Shown piece by piece: positions 34,753-46,500 of a stretch of 64,000 bases of DNA (positions are counted from its first letter, which is position 1; each line of letters begins with the position of its first letter). Under the pieces are notes generated by a model. It was given only the letters and a program-made list of their open reading frames with translations. It did not search any database and had not been told where the DNA came from. A program made the position numbers and the translations under genes. Source of the DNA: Mercenaria mercenaria (lineage: Eukaryota; Mollusca; Bivalvia; Venerida; Veneridae); the NCBI RefSeq assembly GCF_021730395.1, contig NC_069371.1, forward strand, positions 2,852,001 through 2,916,000, given 5' to 3'.

Positions 34753-37700
34753 CTGTAAAAAAAAAAGATCAAAGTAGAATCTACAACTAAAAAAATGAAA
34801 ACATAGACTGCAATTTAATGATTATATTGTTTGGGTTACCGTTAAGCACGTTATGATCCGAATACAACATCCATTTCAATATTATTTGTAAAAATGCTGA
34901 CGAAAAATGATTAATCCTTACATTGTGCCTTATGACGACGTGACCACTTGTTCAAGATTATGTTACTGTCTTAAATCATTCCTCTATGGTGGACAATGAT
35001 TAAATACTACTATAGGTTGAGGCTCAATGTATGTTTGTTCCTTAAATGACATGCTTTATCAGAATATACTCTTTGTAATCGCTTTACTCACGTATGAAAA
35101 TGCCTTTCGGGAATATTGAAGAACACACTTTATTTATTTGTAACAATTGCTAATCCCATGTCTTAATGCAAACCACTACAAGAGCTCTTATGGAATTTTA
35201 CATTATTGGACAATATCATAAGAATAACACATTCTAAAGAAACCTCTTTTAATAGCTCTAGCAGCATTTTACATAATTATATTGGAAATGGTTATAGACA
35301 TAATATATCTTAAAGTAACCCACTCAAAGAGCTCTTGCAGCGTGTCACGAATAGGGAAAACGGTCATAAACACGGTATATCTTAGAGTATCTACCCTAAT
35401 AACTCTTACAGCATGTCACATATACGGACAACGGCCATAAACTACAACATGTCACTTATACTGACAATAGTTATAAACTGAAGTAGGTCGCGTTTACGAA
35501 AATTTGTTTGTTTGATTTTGGTTAAACACCGTTTTTCAACAGTATTTAAGTTATGTTACGACAGGCAGTTAACCAAGCCATTGTTCTTGTATTCTGTACG
35601 ATTACAAACCTGTTCTCCTCAATCAGCTGCCAACTTCCCCACATGAATCAGATATGGAGGACGAGTGATGTCAGACACAATGTCTTCTATCAAAACGTCA
35701 CGGAGAACAAACACCCCGCCAAGGGATTGACATTTATGATCGTTGAACTACAGCATGTCAAAAATGCGGACAATGGTCTTAAAAAACAGTGTGCCAAATA
35801 TACGGACAACGATCATAAACTACAGCATGCCACAAAATACGGACAATGGTCATAAACTAGCGTGTCAAACATACGAGCAACAATAAGTTACAGCATGTCA
35901 CGAATTATGGCCAATGTTCATAAGCTATAGTGTATTTCATATATGGACAGCGGTCATAAACTAAAGCAAGTCACAAAATAAGGACAATGGCCATAAACTA
36001 CTGTGTCTCACATATACGAACAATGGTCATAAACTAAAGCAAGTCACAAAATAAGGACAATGGCCATAAACTACTGTGTCTCACGTATACGGACAACGGT
36101 CATAAACTAAAGCAAGTCACAAAATAAGGACAATGGCCATAAACTACTGTGTCTCACATATACGGACAACGGTCATAAACTACAGCAAGTCACAAAATAA
36201 GGACAGTGGCCATAAACTACTGTGTCTCACATATACGGACAACGGTCATAAACTAAAGCAAGTCACAAAATAAGGACAATGGCCATAAACTACTGTGTCT
36301 CACATATACGAACAGCGATCATAAATTAAAGCAAGCCACAAAATAAGGACAATGGCCATAACCTACTGTGTCTCACATATACGGACAACGACCATAAACT
36401 AAAGCAAGTCACAAAATAAGGACAGTGGCCATAAACTACTGTGTCTCACATATACGGACAACGGTCATAAACTAAAGTAAGTCACAAAATAAGGATAATG
36501 GCCATAAACTACTGTGTCTCACATATACGAACAACGATCATAAACTAAAGCAAGCCACAAAATAAGGACAATGGCCATAAACTACTGTGTCTCACATATA
36601 CGGACAACGGTCATAAACTACAGCACGTCAAATAATACGGATACCGATCATTATGTACAAAATGTCACATATACGAGCAACGATAATTAAATTACAGCAT
36701 GTCACATATACGGACAACATTCATAAACTTCAGCATGCCACATATATGGACAACCGTCATACAATTCAGTTTGTCACATAATACTGACAACAGTCATAAA
36801 CTTCAGCATGTCACATATACGGAAAAAGGTCATTAATTAACTTCACCATGTACCAGATACGAACAACGATCATACACTACAGTGTATTACACATATTGAT
36901 AACGATTTTTATCATAAGTGTCTTACAGTAATTCATATACTAGGGTAAAATCTATCACAGAAAAGTTATACCTTAGTATATACCCAGTGCTGCTTAGGTC
37001 CTCCACCATCACACCTCTCTAAAGTTGGTCTTGGATCATCTTTGATGTTCTCAGGATATTCAATACAGCCGATCTCCCTTTGCAGAGCATTAAGTTTTGA
37101 CAGGTGCCAGAACTAAATAATGAAAACTTTGACTTTTTGTAGTATGCAAACTACGGACTAACAAGACTCTCCTATAATAAATGTAATGTACTAAAATGAA
37201 CTAACTGATCAGCGAATGTCGGATGGAGATTATGAAGTAACGACTACATGTTAGAATACGGAATAACCTTATTGAGAATGTAAACGCTATCAGTGTGTTT
37301 TATTATTATGAAACGCGTTAAAACACCGGTTGAAAACGACACTAACAAATGTTTTATTCTAGGATGAAAGTTGAAACACATTTACCTGAGTTGTTTTATT
37401 ACTACATCTCGACGCACCTATATGAGCCGATATAATGTTGATACCACTGTCTATACATACATCATACGCAGGGTTCCTGATCTTAAATTGTACATTACAT
37501 TTGCATTTCATGAAATTTCAATATAATTAAGATAATTTTATGCGAATGTCCAATACTTATTTATTTAAACACTGATGATAACTTAATATATTATTATATA
37601 GTCAAATTGGGTGCAAAGAAAGACAGGAATTATAAATATATATTCTACTACCGTTAATACCAACACGTCAATCATTGTCTTGCCCCAACTGACATTACAT

Positions 37701-40700
37701 TTAACTGCACAATAAAATCGTTTGTCTTGCAACTATATAATATCAGTACGACCTCGTTCTGGTTACAAAACCGTCCGTTTAACGAGTCATTAGCTCATTG
37801 TTGCCACGTTTAACTGAAATTCACATTATTTTGTAAATCGTGTTCGAAGTTATTACAATCATAGAATTAAACTAGCGTCATAAGTGCATACATTACCTCC
37901 CCTAGAAGCAGCGCTCGTCCTGGAACATAAAGCCCCGGATACACGTTATCTATATACCATTGGAACGACATACACTTTAATTGTCTCCGTAGTTCAGTTC
38001 TTTCCGAAATGTTCCCTACATCAATCTACAATAAAATTATAACTGTGACAAACTTAGGTAATATGTACTGGTAGAAAAACCCAGCAGCATTTGGGACTGA
38101 TAGTAAATGGCAACCAAAATTCAAATGTACACTTCTGGTTCGAACTGCTGTGCAGACCATGCTCTGACACTTGGTTTGGACTAAGATTACTAGTTTCTGA
38201 AATTCAATGAAGCACAGAAACCGAGGGATGCCGATATGTTTTTATCAGGGTTTACGTCACACCGACACGATTGTAAGTTAAACGGCGAATTTAAAGCCAT
38301 TTCATGGTGGAAAAAGATCCCAGGTGCTCCTCCGAGCATGAATTCAGTCACTCAGGTAGAGCCAGCAGCCATCCTCAATCCAACTGGATGGCTTCCTAAC
38401 ATGATTTTTTTACACCCGAAGCAAGGGTTCGAACGCACAGCCGTTATAGATAAGTGTTTCGAACTTAAATACTAGGCCATGGAGGCTCCAGTCATTTGTG
38501 TAGGTGGATTTGATTAGATATCTCGCTTTCTAGTAACATGCATGTTCAGGCGCTGCGTTATTAGATCATATTTTACCAGCAGTAAAACTTTCTCTGCAGT
38601 CGATTTGTCCGCGCGCTTTGCTCAATAGGGGGAGCAAATATCGTAAGTTAAACTTTTCCGTGACGATCAATAAAAGACACGGTGACTGAAATCATTCCTC
38701 TTCCACCTCTGATTCATGTTGGGAAGTTGGCAGTTACTTGCGGAGAACAGGTTAGTACTGGTAAGGTTAACTGTCCACCATAATATAACTGAAATACTGT
38801 TGAAAAACGGCACTGAACCCACAGCAAACAAACAAACGTAACGATGGCGTGGAGCGAATGCATGTACCAGTGCACAGTAACGATGGCGTGGAGCGAATGC
38901 ATGTACCAGTGCACAGTAACGATGGCGTGGAGCGAATGCATGTACCAGTGCACAGTAGCGATGGCGTGGAGCGAATGCATGTACCAGTGCACAGTTACGA
39001 TGGCGTGGAGCGAATGCATGTACCAGTGCACAGTAACGATGGCGTGGAGCGAATGCATGTACCAGTGCACAGTAACGATGGCGTGGAGCGAATGCATGTA
39101 CCAGTGCACAGTACCAGTTCACATAGTCATTGTAAGTAAAGAAGAATTCAGTGGTTACATATATTTTACATTTAAGCGTAGGACTAACTCAAGATGCATC
39201 TTTTTTATCAGAACTATGACATGTTTTTATCATTTTCTATGCGCATAAGAATAATACAAAAATAATGATCCGAGACTTAATGCGGTATTTTACCTCTTCC
39301 ATTCCCTTCTCTACATAAAATTTCTTAAAATTATCCATCCATACGCTGGCCGTTCTGAGATTGTTCCTTACTGAAGCCTTGTCAACTTCTGTTTTCATGG
39401 TAACCTCCAATGGATTTGTCTGTCTGAATAAATGAGCCACGTTTGAACAAGGGTGAATTTCAACCGAGCCTCCACACATCCATACCTACATACAAAATAT
39501 ATACATATATGGACAACCTTATACAATAGCAGCAAAACGGTGAAACATTTGTTCTTTTAGTTTTATGTCTATAAAATCTACAAGAAGCTCCTTTTGCAGC
39601 ACAGAACGCCACCAGACAAAATTATAGCAGGCTCGTTCACGACAAGTAATATAGGTGCCCCAAAGCAGCGGCTTAAACGGAATTCTGTTATTATAGAACT
39701 GAATATGATCAAAGATACTAAATGAGCAGAAAATTTACCAACAACGACTTACTTGTTGTTTTTAAACATTTGTTGTTTGGTATATGAAAAGTGTATTTAA
39801 AACGGTTGTAATTTATTTCACAAGGGCATTTCATTGACACTGAGGAAATCAACGACTGTCACGGGTTTGTTTCCAGTTTCGTGCTGTTAAAGGCATAACA
39901 CGCTAAATATCGCGCCGACTTAATTCTATACAAAATTAATTAACTCCTCTGGTCATCATTAACATTTATTTTTATACAGACTCAGTATAAAATAACAAAT
40001 AACCAAACATTTTGAAGAATATGTATTGCAAGAAAATTCATTTCTGTCACACAAATACAATGAAAATTCTATATTTTAGTTCAGCAAGAAGTTCATGGAA
40101 TGTATATGAACTTGTCTTAACCAGGATTTATCTTCTGAAATAATGTTCCTTCAATTTTCTAGAAGCTTTAGTGTTGAATATCTTAAACCTTTTTTCTTTT
40201 GAAAGACATGTATTCTGTAATTTTTTATTTCAATTTTGTAACTAACCGTACAGACGAAAATGTTACTTGTAAGGTCTCGCCAAGGAACGCGCATGAGTAA
40301 AATATTTGTTATAACAGCACGAGACTTCCTCGTTAAAACACCTCCACCAACAGAAAACGATAGCAACGGCAGTTTTATGATACAGTGTACTAAACTGCTT
40401 TCTTTACTCGGACATGAATCTTCAGAAGATCGTTTTTAGGGATGTGTTCTTCTGCACAGGTTTGGTTATCTTACCCTGAATGATAGTTCGAGATTTTCAC
40501 CGCCCCATAGGTTCATGTCCTTATCATAAGCTCCTATTTTGTAGAAATAACTCTTGTATATTGAAAACATTCCACCTGAAAATACTGGGGACCTACAAAA
40601 GAATCACAGATATTGTTAAATTAGCGACATCGTTTAATCATCGACATGTCGTATTGTCGTGCGTCTTGTCCTGCGTCTTTCCGTGTTGTTGACCGTCGTA

Positions 40701-43555
40701 TTGTATATCGTGCGTCGACCTAGAAGAGTAGACGGTCGACACACAACACGACTTGCGACAATACGACAAGATATCGCGACATTAATGCCGGGCGTCGTGT
40801 CACATTTTCGTTCATCGTGTTGCATGTCACATTGTATTGTCGAGTGTCGTGTTATATGTCATGTCGCGCGTCGTGAATAGACCTTAAACACGACGGGCGA
40901 CACACGACACGAGGTAAACAGAATTGCGTAGACAAAGACTTCGACTAAAATTGTGATTTATAACTTACAGTCTAAAACTTCAATTAATAACCATCACAAC
41001 AAACCAGGCAAAGCAAATAAGAGATCTCCTTGACCGAGTGGTTAATGTCGTTAACTTCTAATCACCTTCCCCTCACCGCTGTAATTCCGAAACTCTACAA
41101 GGGAACCTGTAATGAAGCCATCAAGCTGGCTGTACCCTTGTGACAAAGTATCATCTCTATCTTTCCTATAATGGCCAATGCTTCCCTTTCATTTTCATTC
41201 AGTCTCGTTTTAAATATACTTTACTTTTTATTATAATTGTAAAGTGGTACCTAGCTGTGTCTGTATCTGATGATCTCAGATGTTGATCATTATACTGGAC
41301 CGGGATCCAATCAAATACTAAATCTGATAGCTGAAAAGTCCCGACATACACTTTATCTTGAATGGCTATCTGAAATATAAACAGCACATTGATTCTACGC
41401 ATCTATGTCGTCGAATACAATTTGATTTCCTTTCTTTTCCAGATAATCCACTAAACTTTATGTCATAATGAAGAAGCATAACATCACAATACTTTTAATA
41501 TTTTGTAAGTAGACATTTTGTACTAACTATCACTATATGGTTTCATATCACTGAAATGTTTAAAAGTACTGTAAATGATGCCTGTAGATGTAATCGTTTA
41601 TATGAAATAAAGAAAGAAATTAATGAATATTATGCAACCTACTAACCTCGTTCTGAAACCCCTACTGTTTCATCCAAAAAATCCGTAAAAATATTTTTCA
41701 TGAATATTCCGGTCATTGTTTGCATTGATCCAGAAGATATTCATAGAGAAATCCTATAAGTTATATATTATCAAATATAGTTGCCCATACCGATACATTC
41801 AAGTAATTGAACTGATTGGTGGAAAATATCTAAAATCGTTTCATTTCATATGGAACATGTGCAGGTAATTGTTTGAAAATACGTTACTTTTGTTCAATTA
41901 AAACTTACAGTAGAGATGGAAGCGCATATCAAATTTTAAAGGTGAAAAACAATCTAACGCTCGACATTAGAAAGAGATGTAAATTTAGAATAAGAGTGAA
42001 AACCTTATTTTTGAAAATGTGGAAATATTTTTTCTAAAATTAAGGTAAATCAGATCCAATGGTTCACTTTTTAACTTGATACTGATATACATAGAAAACA
42101 TATAACTTCATATAAAAGGCTAAATTCTCACTGGATTTTTCCCAAATTTTATTTATCGTTCGAATCTTGTCACAGTCTTCATAAAGAAATACTGGATATC
42201 TGCATTGTGATATTTTCAATGTTATATCAAAACTTCTGTCCCTAAATATTTTATCAAAACAAAAAACTGACATTGATCCTATTGGATTTATCAAAAAAGA
42301 TTAGCCATTGTATCTCATTTCACTTTTTTTCTTAAACAAGAAGAGAGAGAATAGTTTAAAGTAATAAATTCGCATAAAACAACTATCAAAAACTATATCG
42401 GAAGCAGTTTCAAATGGAACATAATTTATTTCCAAAAGCCTTAACTTTTTAGGGGGCCTCTCAAAATCAAACACGATTTAAAAAATAAAAACATCCTTAT
42501 AGTTTCTAGGGGTACCCGAGTGGTAAAGATCGCCGACTTCAAGTCCCTTGCCCCGCACCGCTGTGTAGGGGTGCCGGAGTGGTAAAGATCGCCGACTTCA
42601 AGTCCCTTGCCCCGCACCGCTGTGGGTTCTAGGGGTACCCGCATGGTAAAGGTCGCCGACTTCAAGTCCGTTGCCCCGCACCGCTGTGAGTTTGAAACCT
42701 CTCCTGTGTGTAGAATACTTTCATGAGAGAAAGACATCCAGCTGACTTGCGAAAGATTGTTGGTTCTACCCAGGTGCCCGCCCCGTGCCTGAAATAAGTC
42801 TCGCAGGGTTACATAGGGTCTTCCTTCACCACGAAAATCTGAAAAGTCGCCATATGACCTGTAACTGTGAACCCAACAAATACAAACTTATTTAGTTTTT
42901 AATCTGCTGTTACCTTAAACGTTTTTCCTGATATTGTTTGAAGTTGCGGGCATACAACAGTATCTGATTTCTCCACTAATCGTTCAAGCAATGGTTCCAG
43001 CCATCCTGAAAATAAAGGCTATTTTATATAGGTACTAAATTATTATTAAAGTGCCGCAAACAGTTTTTTCATGTGTGCATGGGATCATGGAATAACAACA
43101 GCAGTCCTCATCAACAAGTTTCTATTTTTTTCTGCCTTGATGGTAATAGGACACGTCTGGCATTATGTTCTAGATTTCTTGAACGAAAGTTCAAATACAT
43201 ACTTAAAATCTGCAAACGGTGTCTCATCACTAACTACATCTAATATGAGAATAGGCGCTACCTGTCTTACGGGAACATCCACTACAGAATCAAAAATGTT
43301 AGCGTCACACAATAGACGGATAGACGTCTGAATCTCGGTTGTAAAGGCTGAACCACTAAATCTAGGTATTCTTTATATCATATAAAAGCCACTTACATGA
43401 AAACGTTTCTTCGGCATTTTCTAGCATACAAGATATTAAGAGACTATATTCTCGCAAAGAATTATATCGCAACTATAGAAAAAGACAAAAAAAGCTTTTA
43501 TATAGGAAAGCTACCATTCGTTAAATATCCACACCCCCCCCCCCCCCCCCCTCCA

Positions 43556-43597
<42 letters not shown>

Positions 43598-46500
43598 AGA
43601 AGTTCCTACGCCTCCATTTTTATCTGCCATTCGCTGGGCTACATATGCTACATATGCATACTGAAACGCAGTAATATAAAAGAAAACACAATGCTTGTCG
43701 GAGAACAGGCACGAGGAAATGAAGAAAGATTAGGCGTATATTTATATTATGACTACTTGTGACTACAGAAGTGTAGGTTTACATTTGATTTGGTAGTGAT
43801 CAGCCTAAAGAGTCAATCAATATTGTATGAGGCTCATGGCAAAGCAGGTAGAAACATCTGTAAATTCATTACACGCGAGTATATCACAGACATTTTACCA
43901 GTCTGTAACCACATGCCTGCGGAAACACGTGAAAATTTGTTTTGAAAGTTCACGTGAGTATCTAGAAACATGGAGTAATTACCTTTAAAACATTCAACGT
44001 GAGCATCTAGAAACGTCAGTACTGGCGCTGTCGCATTCCTGGTACCAATTAAGCGAGCTCTGATAAGTCCTTCATGTTTTATTGTTCTTAACAGACGAAC
44101 TTTCCGAATCCTAGAAATAGCTAAAGCAAGGGGCTGCTTCATTTCATCTGTAAAAGGAAAAATCAAATGAACTCAGAGTGTCTTTATATGTTTTCATTTC
44201 GGCCAATCAAAAGCGTTGTACGGTTTGCTTTATTGTTTACAAAACAGACCTTTTAACTAAGTACTTTCAGCTCAACATGTTTGGTTTTTTTTTCTAGATT
44301 TTATTTAAATAAGAATGAATTTTACATCGTATATATGTTTTAATATTATATATTTTATTTTTTATCTTTTTTTTTTCAAGCGTTTATTTTTGTGTAGGAA
44401 CACAGTCTTAGCCAAATCCAAAAAAATTCTGAGTAATCGTTGCATGGAAAGCTTGCCAACAGATGTGATATCTCACACTGGCATTTAAATATTTAACTAT
44501 TACAAAAAAAACAAAAACAATCATCTTATCTTTTCAATTAAACAAAGTTATTTTTTTTAATTTACCTAACGTCGAAAAGTCGTCAACGAGAATTATTTCT
44601 TTGAGTAAGAAATCGGGAGTCCTTCTGATCACAGAAAATATTGTGCGCATTAATACAGACAGCGCCTCGTTGTGAAAAACAATGATGACACTGGTTTGGG
44701 GAAGATCCGTCGTTTCGGGGTTGACGTCATAGTTTATCTTCTTGCAACTGAAAACAAGCAAATGTTAAATGAACTATATGAGGAGGCCTAACAAACTGTA
44801 TACTTCGAAGTGAATAACGATATAAACTTGTAAATGTGAATAACTCTAAGTCAGTTATTTTATGGACCTTAATTTCACTGCTTCTACCACGCGGCTTTTT
44901 GTGAGGACATAAATTCGTGGAAAATTTTTGATAGGCACAGTCTCAAAATCCATGAAAATTAATGAAGCAGGGATAAAATCTGCCGTGCCCTTTTACTTTA
45001 CATGTGGTAACAAATAGCATTATGTGAAATCATTTAAATTCATGGGCAAAACATTTCGTGGTTTCCTCCATAAATGCCGTTTCTAGGGGGGCTCGAATTC
45101 TATAGCATTTAATGTATTGTGTTGCTACAAATCTGTATAACATGTTTAATGCAATAACTATATCAAATTGAATTGGACGGAATTCAATTGACTTCGTGTT
45201 TTTAAACCGTAAAGAGAACATATAATGGAATTTCATATGTTTGTTCCTATTTAATTTCGTGATTTGACCGAACCGGGAAATCAACCAAAAATAGTCGCCA
45301 CGAATATTGATGATTTCACAATAATGTAAAGTAACTTGTTTTCAAGTAGGGAAATTGATTACTTACTTTTCGCTGCGGATATCAGGCAGTGTTCTGTTGA
45401 AGGGAATCATGTCACTTATATAGGCATTGAAACCATGGAGTATGTATAACTGCTGCATTTTATGTGTCTCTTGTGCGGACATTTTGTCATAATCAAGGAC
45501 GACTCCTGCACCCATTTCTCCTGTAAATAGGAAGCGTGTAATGACAATTACTCAATTATGTATTCAGCGTACACGTTTCGGCACACCTCGGTTTTGTGCA
45601 GAAAATACGAGATGTACTCGGTGGGCTAGATTTACTTCGTAACAATGCCAGAATAGCAACGAGAGTACATAGTCACACGGAAATTGCCGACTGTTATTCC
45701 GGTTCACTACCTTAACCCTTACCCTGCTAAATTTCTATAATGAACTTGTCAATCTTTCAATTTGGACAGTACCATTAACTGTTAAAAGGGATGCTTACCA
45801 AAACGATACTGACTGAATAGCGAACAGTGCAGACCATGATCAGACTGCACGGATGTGCAGGCTGATCTTGGTCTGCACTGGTCGCAAACCACGATCAGAC
45901 TGCACGGATGTGCAGGCTGATCTTGATCTGCACTAGTCGCAAAGGCATACTCACTTGCCGCCAGCAGTCTATAGGTGAAACAGTAGCATTCAGTAGGTGA
46001 TATTTGTATTTGCATTTGTATGTTACAGTTAATTCTTTCGAAAACTGAGCACTGCATTATTTTAATCTGTGAAAACTAAACTAAAATTTTTGCAATGTGA
46101 AAGAAAATGCTCTACTTTGTCCATTTATCAAATGATTTTAAGACTGAGCTTCTTTCGACAAATGACGATTTCTAGCACATGTTACTGTGAAATTATTTAT
46201 ATTTGCTGAAGACTGATTTTCGTGAATCAGACCATGGAATGAACTCTCGATGAACAAATTGTAAGTGCCACATAGTTTTCAACAATTGTTTATTTTTATT
46301 TCGTTACAAATGGCATTCCTTTTAAAAAGGGGACAACTTTTTTTTATATATATTATCAAGTCGTACGGGACAAAACAGTAGAACATGTAATGGACAGGTA
46401 GAGTGTTGGTATTTGTTGTTTGTTTACCAATTATTTCTGTGTTTTGATGATATACTCTTAAACCTTAATCTACAAACGTAAGTTTCAATTTCTTAAAATT

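Noticed and set aside
35930-36620. CRISPR-like array
   Set aside because: The 73-bp unit is repetitive throughout with no unique spacers, in a eukaryotic intron.
38667-39248. Several frames of 96-151 codons in the 39-bp array, some Cys-rich
   Set aside because: Same cause: 39-bp units. The array lies within an intron of the GalNAc-transferase gene.
42064-42294. Minus-strand frame of 76 codons in a GalNAc-transferase intron
   Set aside because: The flanking exons 5 and 6 join in frame without it, and it lacks GalNAc-transferase motifs.
42508-42720. tRNA genes
   Set aside because: The tRNA-like segments have A- and B-box likeness only, are tandem, and continue into a SINE body.
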